Assembly: GCA_003499715.1 (NCBI GenBank)
Contig: DNSH01000044.1
Span: 1 to 11,817, forward strand
Length of the DNA: 11,817 nucleotides
Source: Candidatus Mesolinea sp.
Lineage (GTDB): Bacteria > Chloroflexota > Anaerolineae > Anaerolineales > Anaerolineaceae
Direction: 5' to 3'
Position numbers and translations under genes: made by a program
In this document: positions 5,836 through 11,817 of the stretch, one piece after another
How the letters are laid out: each line of letters begins with the position of its first letter
Position numbering within the stretch: the stretch's first letter is position 1
The notes under the pieces: generated by a model
Databases searched by the model: none
Told to the model about the DNA's origin: nothing
The model's input: the letters and a program-made list of their open reading frames with translations, nothing else

Positions 5836-6957
5836 ATGGACATGAAAAATAACGATCAATCAAACGATATTCAGCAAACTCCTCAGGAGACTGAACCTAT
5901 CAGCACTCCTAAAGAGGCAATGGTGGGATCGGAGCCCCCATCGGAACAGCCAACGGAGCAAAAACAGCGCAAAACACCTTGGATTTTATATGCGGTGATA
6001 TTTTTGATATTAGCGCTGGTATTGGGGGCTTACTTTGGCTATCGTAATGGCATCGCACGCCGATTAGAGAAAGAAAAAACCACTGTTGTGCAGGTTGCTG
6101 CTGAACAGTATCAATTGGCTTTTCAGGATATTGCAGTGGGAAACTACGAAACTGCTAAAACACGAATTGAATATGTGATCAAGATTTATCCGCAATTTCC
6201 TGGGGCACCGGAGCTTTTACACGATATCCTCCTGAATCTCGAGCAACCGACGGCAATGCCAACTCCGATCGCAGAATTTACGCCCACACCCGCGGTAACC
6301 AGCACCCCAGATTTTCGCGCTGCAGAACAGATCTTTACGGAAATTCAGCAAGCAGTTGCAGCAAAACAGTGGGATCAAGCTATTCAAGATATCATTGCTA
6401 TCCGCGAGGTCAATTATGACTATCGCAAAATACAGGTAGATGGTTTTTACTACATTGCCCTGCGTAACCGCGGTATTCAAAGGATCCAATCCGGACAGCT
6501 CGAGCAAGGGTTGTTTGACCTCGCCACTGCTGAACAGTTTGCCCCCTTGGATGGTGAAGCAGACGGCGTTCGCTCATGGGCACAACTTTACTTGAGCGGT
6601 GCCAGTTATTGGGACGTCAATTGGCAGCGCGCGATTGATATCTTTGCTCAAGTCAAGGATGCTTACCCTTATCTCATGGATTCTTCAGGTATGACCGCGA
6701 TTGAACGCTATCGGGTAGCGCTTTACCTCTATGGAGATCAATTTGCTGCCTCAGGAGACTACTGTAAAGCCCACGAATACTATCTGCAATCCTTAGCCGT
6801 AGGACCGAATCCAGATGTTCAAGCGACGGGGCAACGCTATGCAGAAGCATGCCAGAACATGCTGGCAACCCCTGAGCCAACCGAAGAGCTTACACCGATC
6901 CCAACTGAGCAAACACCTCTTCCACCCACAGAACCAACACCGGAACAAACGCCATAG
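5836..6957 (+). CDS. Membrane-anchored TPR-like repeat protein, function unknown
   Basis: 373 residues, not recognised as a named protein. Layout: a polar, Gln/Glu/Pro-rich N-terminal tail (1-46), one membrane helix (about 48-70, starting TPWILYAVIF), a helical stretch with a TPR-like pattern (about 85-135: YQLAFQDIAVGNYETAKTRI), a Thr/Pro-rich linker (138-158), a second longer helical repeat region (159-343, with GQLEQGLFDLATAEQFAPLDG and SGDYCKAHEYYLQSLAVGP resembling TPR pairs), and a Thr/Pro/Glu-rich tail (344-373). The short cytoplasmic N-terminus and P/T-rich linkers suggest the repeat part lies outside the membrane, as a scaffold in the envelope. Start chosen because of the promoter directly upstream; a second ATG two codons later is also possible. 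It follows the murJ-like gene by 22 bp and ends at a strong terminator. A cell-wall role is only a guess from position. Confidence 0.8.
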   Translation: MDMKNNDQSNDIQQTPQETEPISTPKEAMVGSEPPSEQPTEQKQRKTPWILYAVIFLILALVLGAYFGYRNGIARRLEKEKTTVVQVAAEQYQLAFQDIAVGNYETAKTRIEYVIKIYPQFPGAPELLHDILLNLEQPTAMPTPIAEFTPTPAVTSTPDFRAAEQIFTEIQQAVAAKQWDQAIQDIIAIREVNYDYRKIQVDGFYYIALRNRGIQRIQSGQLEQGLFDLATAEQFAPLDGEADGVRSWAQLYLSGASYWDVNWQRAIDIFAQVKDAYPYLMDSSGMTAIERYRVALYLYGDQFAASGDYCKAHEYYLQSLAVGPNPDVQATGQRYAEACQNMLATPEPTEELTPIPTEQTPLPPTEPTPEQTP

Positions 6958-6983
6958 CCATAAAACTAATCATAGAGTTGATT

Positions 6984-7016
6984 GCCTGACGATGTTTGCA
7001 CCGCCAGGCTTTTTTT
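6984..7016 (+). terminator. Rho-independent terminator after the TPR-like gene
   Basis: GCCTGaCG pairs with CGcCAGGC (6984-6991 with 7002-7009, one mismatch) around a 10-nt loop, followed by seven T (7010-7016) and a further T-rich run. It ends plus-strand transcription 26 bp after the stop codon. The opposite side has no T run, so it does not serve the convergent rimO. Confidence 0.85.
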
Positions 7017-7041
7017 ATTTTCTGATTTCGATATAAGCTCT

Positions 7042-8379
7042 TTAGAGGACTTGTCCGAACAAATCATGCTGCATCGCAGCCGTAATGCGCACGGGGAGCA
7101 TCTCGCCAACCTCACCGGTGCCTTCTGCAATCACCAATCCATCGATTTCCGGCGCATCACGATATGTGCGCCCAATTAAGACACCATTTTCTTGATCCAC
7201 GCCCTCAAACAGCATATTGAGCACTTTTCCGCGCAGTTTTTGGTTATTTTGATAAGAAATACCAGCCTGCAAGGTCATTAACTCTTGACGACGGGCTTCT
7301 TTGACCTCTTGAGGGATTGGGTCGCCCAAGATTTGGGCTGGTGTACCGGCTTCCAATGAGTAAGTAAAGATGCCGACGTGATCAAACTGCATTTCCTCGA
7401 GGAAATCCTTCAGCAGACGGAAACTATGCTCGGATTCTGTTGGAAAGCCGACAATAAACGTGGTACGTATGACGAGGTCAGGCAGCTTGGCGCGCATCTT
7501 TGTTACCGTGTGCCGCACCCAATCTATATCGCTAGGACGGCGCATCATTTGCAGCACTTTAGGATCAGCATGCTGTAGGGGGATATCGAGATAAGGCAGC
7601 AGTTGTGGAAATTCGCCCATCATATCGATGAGGCGGTCGCTGATATAACCGGGGTAGGTGTAAAGCAGACGCACCCAAGGTACTTGAGGAATGGCTGGTA
7701 ATAGATCGGCGAGCAAACCTGGTAAGCCGTCGGTCAACCCAAAATCTTGACCGTAATCGGTTACATCCTGAGCAATAATGTTGATTTCTTGGATCCCAGC
7801 AGCTTGCAAAGCATATGCATCTTTTAAGATGTCTTCTTTTGGTCTACTGGTCAGTGTACCTTTAATGCCTGGGATGGCACAAAAAGCACAGGAACGCCGG
7901 CAGCCATCAGCAATTTTGAGGTAGCTGCTACCCCCCTGAATCATATAGCCAGGAAGTTCAGGGTGATTAATGATATGTGCGTGCCCAGGAAAGTAAATCT
8001 CGCTATGAGATTGAGGGTGCTCATTAAGCGCTCGCATTAGAGGGAGGATGTCCGCTAAGTCGCGCGTGCCCATCAAACCGTCGATGCCTGGAACGCTTGC
8101 AAGCAGCTCAGCTCGATAGCGTTCTGTTAGGCAGCCAGCAGCAATCAGTTTCTGCCCCCGGCGTTTGTGATCAGAAAACTCTTGCAATGCCTGGAGCGAT
8201 TCCTGCCGGGCGTCGTGGATGAAGCCGCAAGTATTGATAATGATAAACTCTGCTTGGTTAGGATCTTCCACGAGGGTAAGGCCTTGTTCAGAGAGTAAAC
8301 TCCATAAGCCCTGAGAATCGACCAGGTTCTTTGCACAGCCCAGAGAGATGAGGTGAAATGTGTTTGGTATTATTTTCAT
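7042..8379 (-). CDS. rimO: Ribosomal protein uS12 methylthiotransferase RimO
   Basis: 445 residues, full family length. RimO is a radical-SAM enzyme with two iron-sulfur clusters that adds a methylthio group to a conserved Asp of ribosomal protein S12, close to the decoding centre. The N-terminal domain holds the three cluster cysteines Cys15 (SLGCAKNLVDSQ), Cys51 (NTCGFI) and Cys83 (AAGCLTERY). The radical-SAM motif is DGCRRSCAFCAIP (Cys160, Cys164, Cys167), followed by IIAQDVTDYGQD and TTFIVGFPTE. The C-terminal TRAM domain (about 380-445) ends in HDLFGQVL. The DGCRRSCAFCAIP and GTLTSRP blocks favour RimO over the tRNA enzyme MiaB. It overlaps the rodZ-like gene by 4 nt (ATGA), so the two are co-translated from the rodZ promoter. 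No terminator is evident downstream, where it converges on the TPR-like gene. Confidence 0.95.
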   Translation of the reverse strand: MKIIPNTFHLISLGCAKNLVDSQGLWSLLSEQGLTLVEDPNQAEFIIINTCGFIHDARQESLQALQEFSDHKRRGQKLIAAGCLTERYRAELLASVPGIDGLMGTRDLADILPLMRALNEHPQSHSEIYFPGHAHIINHPELPGYMIQGGSSYLKIADGCRRSCAFCAIPGIKGTLTSRPKEDILKDAYALQAAGIQEINIIAQDVTDYGQDFGLTDGLPGLLADLLPAIPQVPWVRLLYTYPGYISDRLIDMMGEFPQLLPYLDIPLQHADPKVLQMMRRPSDIDWVRHTVTKMRAKLPDLVIRTTFIVGFPTESEHSFRLLKDFLEEMQFDHVGIFTYSLEAGTPAQILGDPIPQEVKEARRQELMTLQAGISYQNNQKLRGKVLNMLFEGVDQENGVLIGRTYRDAPEIDGLVIAEGTGEVGEMLPVRITAAMQHDLFGQVL

Positions 8380-9683
8380 GGCAGAACCGTCGTTGTGGGG
8401 GTTGGTTGGAAAGGAGGTGTGGCAGAAAGGTCCTGCATACCGTTGGCGTCAAAGCGCAAACGTAAGAGCTGACCAACACGGCTAAAAGGATCTAATTGCG
8501 TTTGGTTGTAGACAATTTCTAGTGCAGCAGCATTTCCAGCTTCCAGCTCTAGGTATTCCTTGGCTGTGTAAGCTTCCACACTGCCAGCAGGCATTCTACC
8601 TTGATAAACTTCCTCGTTATCAGCGTTGACTTTGACCCAAACGGATTGGCGCGCATGAACGACGACTTGGATAGGTGCGGTTGTATCCAGGAGAACGCTC
8701 AGCGGTGTAGCTGTAGGCAGTTGGAAAGCAGGTGCTTCTTCGGTGGGGGTTTGGGTTAGTTCTATACCCATCGGTGTCTGGGAGCCAATCAAGATCTCTT
8801 GAATTTCGGGGAGGTTGGTTGTTTCAGTTTGGGGTTCAGGCTGGTTCATCAACTGAGCAGCCCCCCAAACCATGAAGAATATAATGCCACCCACGAGCAA
8901 AGTCCCAAAAAAAAGATCTAAGGTGAAAAAGCGCCTAAGTGCGACCCAACGCGGAGAAAGCAGCCTGGCGCGCTTGCGCGGTTTGCTCTCGGCGGCAGCT
9001 TTTTCTGCTAAGCGTTCCTGCAGCGCATCGGCAAATTGCACCAATAATAAATCAGTGTTGAGGTTTAGGAAGCGCGCATAGGTTTGCAGCAATCCTTTAG
9101 CTTCGGCGGGGCTAGCAAACGCGTCTAAGTTACCTTGCTCCAAGGCTATCAACTGGGCTCGGGGAATGTGAGTCTGTTCGACGAGCAGATCCCACGGGAT
9201 ATCTAAGTATCGTCGGCGGGCGTTTAGCTGTCTGCCAATGTCATCCAGCATTTGCTGGGAGCGCGATACCGGCAGAGGTGATAAAACTTCAACTGCTTTA
9301 TTATCCTTTGGGGCTGTTCCCGTTTTGTTTCGGCGCCTGATGCGCTTAGGCTCCTTCTTTTTTGATGATTTTACTTTTGGTGGAGGTATTACTTCTGAAG
9401 GTGCTTTTAATTCTTCGGCAGATTGATTGGTTGATGCGTCTGATATTGGTGCTTCTTCTGCTGTTATCTGGGGAGCAGATTCTTCTAGGGGAACGCCTAG
9501 AAAATCGGCGTAAAGCTTGAGGAAGCCGCGGATTTGGACGCGAGAACCCAAATCTGCATATTCGTCATTCTCCAGATCCTGCAAGATGGAAAGGCGGATG
9601 CGGGTGGATTTCGCAACCTGCTCAAGGGGAATATGCCGTTCTTCGCGGATCTGTTTTAGCTTTGAGCCAGAAATTTCAGACAT
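8376..9683 (-). CDS. rodZ: RodZ-like membrane protein with two N-terminal helix-turn-helix domains
   Basis: 435 residues. RodZ links the MreB cytoskeleton to the envelope in rod-shaped bacteria. Here a first HTH (about 4-66: LKQIREERHIPLEQVAKST, then RGFLKLYADFLGV) is followed by a charged, Lys/Glu/Pro-rich linker (70-142) and a second HTH of the same type (about 146-210: IGRQLNARRRYLDIPW, then KGLLQTYARFLNL). A basic stretch (235-251) precedes one membrane helix (about 253-276), then a Thr/Pro-rich linker and a beta-rich outer domain (about 337-412, VVVHARQSVWVKVNADNE) of the RodZ C-terminal (DUF4115) type, and a T/P-rich tail. Classical RodZ has a single HTH. The first domain keeps the standard pattern; the second is more divergent. 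The ATG lies 6 nt from a -10 box, so the message is probably leaderless. It is followed by rimO with a 4-nt overlap. Confidence 0.88.
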   Translation of the reverse strand: MSEISGSKLKQIREERHIPLEQVAKSTRIRLSILQDLENDEYADLGSRVQIRGFLKLYADFLGVPLEESAPQITAEEAPISDASTNQSAEELKAPSEVIPPPKVKSSKKKEPKRIRRRNKTGTAPKDNKAVEVLSPLPVSRSQQMLDDIGRQLNARRRYLDIPWDLLVEQTHIPRAQLIALEQGNLDAFASPAEAKGLLQTYARFLNLNTDLLLVQFADALQERLAEKAAAESKPRKRARLLSPRWVALRRFFTLDLFFGTLLVGGIIFFMVWGAAQLMNQPEPQTETTNLPEIQEILIGSQTPMGIELTQTPTEEAPAFQLPTATPLSVLLDTTAPIQVVVHARQSVWVKVNADNEEVYQGRMPAGSVEAYTAKEYLELEAGNAAALEIVYNQTQLDPFSRVGQLLRLRFDANGMQDLSATPPFQPTPTTTVLP

Positions 9684-9689
9684 GTGCTC

Positions 9690-9718
9690 ATTCTAACAAA
9701 ACCGACCTGGTCTGCCAA
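9690..9718 (-). promoter_or_regulatory. Leaderless promoter of rodZ-rimO, nested in the rplI terminator
   Basis: On the minus strand TTGGCA (9718-9713), a 17-bp spacer and TAGAAT (9695-9690) make a strong sigma70-type promoter. Only 6 nt separate the -10 from the ATG at 9683, so transcription should start at or beside the A of the start codon. The -35 lies in the loop of the rplI terminator hairpin and the spacer covers its right arm and T run. Confidence 0.7.
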
Positions 9719-9740
9719 ATCAGTGACGCGATCAGGTCGG
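9698..9740 (-). terminator. Rho-independent terminator of rplI
   Basis: On the minus strand CCGACCTG (9740-9733) pairs perfectly with CAGGTCGG (9709-9702) across a 23-nt loop, followed by TTTTGTT. It lies 32 bp after the rplI stop. The loop is long, so efficiency may be partial and some read-through into rodZ is possible. Confidence 0.75.
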
Positions 9741-9771
9741 AATATTGAAAATTAATTAAGAGGCCGCGGGT

Positions 9772-10329
9772 TTATGCTTCGGCTTCTGCTTGGATTTCTG
9801 TTGAAGTATCGACAGCTTCTACCTTAGTTTGTGCTTCAACGCTCTCGGTGGAGGGAGCTTTAGTGGACTGAGGTTTTACGGCTTCACCTTCTCGGCGTAC
9901 GATCACTTTGATTTGCGGGATGAGGTCAAGCGTCAGGTGAATCGGAATATCGAATTCACCCAGCGTACGGATAGGTTCGGTTGAAATTTGGTGGCGGTCA
10001 ATTTCCAATTCTTTCAGCTCTTTAATCCGATCTGCGATCATTTGGGGGGTTACAGAGCCATAAAGTTTGCCGGTCTCACCAGCTTTTACGACGAAATCCA
10101 CCTCGAGGCCAGAAAGGATATCTGCTACGCCCATTAGTTCATTACTGAGGATAGCGCGTTTTTCATTTGCCTTAGAAGCAATGGATTCGGCTAAGGTCAT
10201 GGTCTTTTCGGTGGCAGGAATTGCCAAACCTTGCGGGATTAAGTAGTTGCGCCCATAGCCATCAGCAACCTTCTTGATATCCCCCGCTCTGCCTAATTTA
10301 TAAACGTCCTTAATTAATAAAACTTTCAT
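9772..10329 (-). CDS. rplI: 50S ribosomal protein bL9 with long acidic C-terminal tail
   Basis: The N-terminal rRNA-binding domain is unmistakable: MKVLLIKDVYKLGRAG, then KKVADGYGRNYLIPQGLA, the bL9 signature. A connecting helix and the C-terminal domain (about 60-150, GKLYGSVTPQMIADRI) follow. bL9 is usually about 148-150 residues; this one is 185 from the ATG at 10329, with an added tail of about 35 residues rich in Thr, Ser, Glu and Ala (from EAVKPQSTK on). A GTG one codon upstream (10332) is also open, but the AAAGGG ribosome site sits 6 nt before the ATG and only 3 nt before the GTG, so the ATG is preferred. bL9 binds 23S rRNA near L1 and affects ribosome spacing on mRNA. It stands alone between its promoter and terminator, without rpsF, ssb or rpsR beside it. 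Confidence 0.95.
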   Translation of the reverse strand: MKVLLIKDVYKLGRAGDIKKVADGYGRNYLIPQGLAIPATEKTMTLAESIASKANEKRAILSNELMGVADILSGLEVDFVVKAGETGKLYGSVTPQMIADRIKELKELEIDRHQISTEPIRTLGEFDIPIHLTLDLIPQIKVIVRREGEAVKPQSTKAPSTESVEAQTKVEAVDTSTEIQAEAEA

Positions 10330-10362
10330 CACAAGCCCTTTCTGCTGTAATTTATTTTTTTA

Positions 10363-10374
10363 CTTCACGTGAAG
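10363..10374. repeat. Perfect 12-bp palindrome in the rplI leader
   Basis: CTTCACGTGAAG is a perfect palindrome about 35 bp before the rplI start codon. It would lie in the 5' leader of rplI mRNA if the proposed promoter is right. No T run follows on either strand, so it is not a terminator. A regulator site or a leader structure are possible; neither is shown. Confidence 0.4.
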
Positions 10375-10397
10375 GGTACAACACGCGAGCGGCAAGT

Positions 10398-10426
10398 ATT
10401 TTATCACATTCCTTGAGGCGTCAAGG
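10398..10426 (-). promoter_or_regulatory. Candidate rplI promoter with overlapping palindrome
   Basis: On the minus strand TTGACG (10424-10419) and TAAAAT (10403-10398) resemble -35 and -10 boxes, but the 15-bp spacer is short. A perfect inverted repeat CCTTGA-GGCG-TCAAGG (10411-10426) covers the -35, suggesting an operator. The rest of the 205-bp divergent region (10330-10534) is AT-rich and shows a TATACT (10492-10497) as a possible -10 for the mutase gene, without a clear -35. Confidence 0.45.
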
Positions 10427-10534
10427 TGAAAAATTAATCCAACCCTCAGAGCTTTGTAAGTTTAATTTTCTAACCAAGAGCGCAGATAGATTATACTTAT
10501 AGCCGTTGAGCAAAATTAGATTGGAGAGAAATCT

Positions 10535-11817
10535 ATGCCTGATCAAGAAAACTATAATGCCTGGTTAGATAACATCTATCAGCCCACAGCAAAAAAATAC
10601 CCTGAACGCAAAACAGAATTCAAAACCTCATCTGGGATCCCCCTACCCGCGATTATTCCTCCAGAGCAAATTAATCCGGACTGGTTTGATTTGTTAGGAT
10701 TCCCCGGAGCTTACCCCTTTACGCGGGGCGTACAGCCGACCATGTACCGCGGCAGGTTTTGGACTATGCGGCAATATGCTGGCTACTCGAATGCTGAAGA
10801 ATCTAACCGACGCTACCGCTTTTTGCTCGAACAGGGGCAAACCGGGCTCTCAGTAGCCTTTGACCTGCCCACGCAGATTGGCTACGATGCCGATGACCCG
10901 ATTGCGTTGGGCGAAGTGGGCAAGGTAGGCGTTTCGATTTCCTCCCTTGAGGATATGGAGACACTTTTTAGCGGAATTCCGTTGGATAAAGTATCCACTA
11001 GCATGACGATTAATGCCCCAGCAGCTATATTGCTGGCGATGTATATTGCTGTAGCAAAGAAGCAAGGCATTGAGCCGCAAAAGCTGCGGGGCACAATCCA
11101 AAATGACATTCTCAAAGAATACATCGCCCGTGGGACGTATATCTTCCCGCCAGATCCGAGCATGCGCCTGATTACGGACGTTTTTCAGTATTGCCGAGAT
11201 GAAGTGCCCAACTGGAATGTAATTAGTGTATCCGGTTATCACATTCGGGAAGCTGGCTCTACTGCGGTACAAGAAGTTGCGTTCACACTCGCCAATGCCA
11301 TTGCTTATATTGAAGCAGCCTTAAGGGTTGGCATGGAAATCGATGAATTTGCCGGGCAGATATCCTTTTTCTTCAATGCGCATAACAACTTTTTTGAGGA
11401 GATTGCCAAGTTCCGGGCAGCACGTCGGTTGTATGCCAAAATCATGAAGGAACGCTTCCACGCTCAAAAGGATGGATCCCAAAAACTGCGCTTTCACACT
11501 CAAACTGCCGGCTCAACGCTTACAGCGCAGCAGCCGGAGAATAACGTGGTGCGTGTTACACTCCAGGCGCTGGCTGCTGTGCTAGGCGGGACGCAATCGC
11601 TGCATACCAACAGTATGGATGAAGCTCTTTGGCTGCCTACCGAGAAATCTGTGCAGGTGGCTTTGCGCACCCAGCAAATTATTGCCTATGAATCCGGCGT
11701 AGCGGATAGTGTTGACCCAATGGCTGGCTCTTACTTGATTGAACACTTAACAGATGAGATCGAAGAACGCGCGCGCATATATATCGAAAAGATCGATGCC
11801 ATGGGTGGGGCACTGCG
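10535..11817 (+). CDS. Methylmalonyl-CoA mutase family, large (catalytic) subunit, 3' end outside window
   Basis: 427 residues are visible and the frame runs off the right edge. This is the TIM-barrel subunit of a coenzyme B12-dependent acyl-CoA mutase, which interconverts succinyl-CoA and methylmalonyl-CoA in propionate metabolism. [20 protein letters not shown] (60-79), [17 protein letters not shown] (105-121), [20 protein letters not shown] (186-205) and SGYHIREAG (233-241) are family signatures. By eye alignment with the Propionibacterium enzyme, Tyr71 matches Tyr89, Gln189 Gln197, Arg199 Arg207 and His236 His244. Tyr and Arg at those sites favour methylmalonyl-CoA over isobutyryl- or 2-hydroxyisobutyryl-CoA. 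TINAPA (158-163) replaces TMNGAV, as in the shorter archaeal-type large subunits whose B12-binding domain is a separate protein; that cannot be checked here. Start supported by GGAGAG (10523-10528), 6 nt before the ATG. Confidence 0.93.
   Translation, partial: MPDQENYNAWLDNIYQPTAKKYPERKTEFKTSSGIPLPAIIPPEQINPDWFDLLGFPGAYPFTRGVQPTMYRGRFWTMRQYAGYSNAEESNRRYRFLLEQGQTGLSVAFDLPTQIGYDADDPIALGEVGKVGVSISSLEDMETLFSGIPLDKVSTSMTINAPAAILLAMYIAVAKKQGIEPQKLRGTIQNDILKEYIARGTYIFPPDPSMRLITDVFQYCRDEVPNWNVISVSGYHIREAGSTAVQEVAFTLANAIAYIEAALRVGMEIDEFAGQISFFFNAHNNFFEEIAKFRAARRLYAKIMKERFHAQKDGSQKLRFHTQTAGSTLTAQQPENNVVRVTLQALAAVLGGTQSLHTNSMDEALWLPTEKSVQVALRTQQIIAYESGVADSVDPMAGSYLIEHLTDEIEERARIYIEKIDAMGGAL

Noticed and set aside
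7042..8379. MiaB (tRNA methylthiotransferase) instead of RimO
   Set aside because: The radical-SAM block DGCRRSCAFCAIP, GTLTSRP and the C-terminal HDLFGQVL are of RimO type.
10363..10374. CTTCACGTGAAG as a terminator
   Set aside because: It lies in front of rplI, and neither strand has a T run after it; the nearby T-rich stretch is on the wrong side.

Overview
This looks like chromosomal DNA of a Chloroflexota bacterium, most likely of the Anaerolineae type. The pointers are the mixed gene content, Thr/Pro-rich linkers next to single membrane segments, a RodZ-like protein beside rimO, and several promoters placed almost on top of their start codons. The lineage is inferred from protein style, not from a marker-gene search. 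No tRNA, rRNA, CRISPR array, transposase or integrase is visible, so this reads as ordinary core chromosome with one unusual operon.

Left block (1-4149, minus strand): five tightly packed genes, overlapping or 3-4 nt apart. In transcription order they are an RsmI-like rRNA 2'-O-methyltransferase, a tRNA-guanine transglycosylase-like protein, two tandem members of the ArmA/Rmt/FmrO family (16S rRNA m7G1405, aminoglycoside resistance type), and an RsmB/RsmF-like m5C methyltransferase cut by the window edge. The first Arm copy keeps the family motifs; the second keeps the fold signature but has lost the substrate loop. In well-studied relatives RsmI, Arm and RsmF act at C1402, G1405 and C1407, all in helix 44 at the decoding centre. 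The block therefore looks like a dedicated helix 44 modification operon with a transglycosylase inside it. This is the most interesting part of the window.

Middle (4150-7016): a short divergent control region holds alternating TACCC/GGGTA half-sites at an exact 8-bp step. It is followed on the plus strand by a MurJ/MviN-family flippase that lacks several of the charged cavity residues important in studied MurJ proteins. Next is a membrane-anchored, helical repeat (TPR-like) protein of unknown role with its own near-leaderless promoter, ending at a clear intrinsic terminator.

Right block (7042-10329, minus strand): rplI (bL9 with a long acidic tail), a terminator with the next promoter nested inside it, a RodZ-like protein with two N-terminal helix-turn-helix domains, and rimO (S12 methylthiotransferase), coupled to rodZ by an ATGA overlap. 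Divergently from rplI, the large subunit of a B12-dependent acyl-CoA (methylmalonyl-CoA type) mutase starts at 10535 and runs off the window.

The recurring theme is ribosome modification (RsmI, Arm, RsmF, RimO, bL9) alternating with envelope genes (MurJ, RodZ, the TPR protein).
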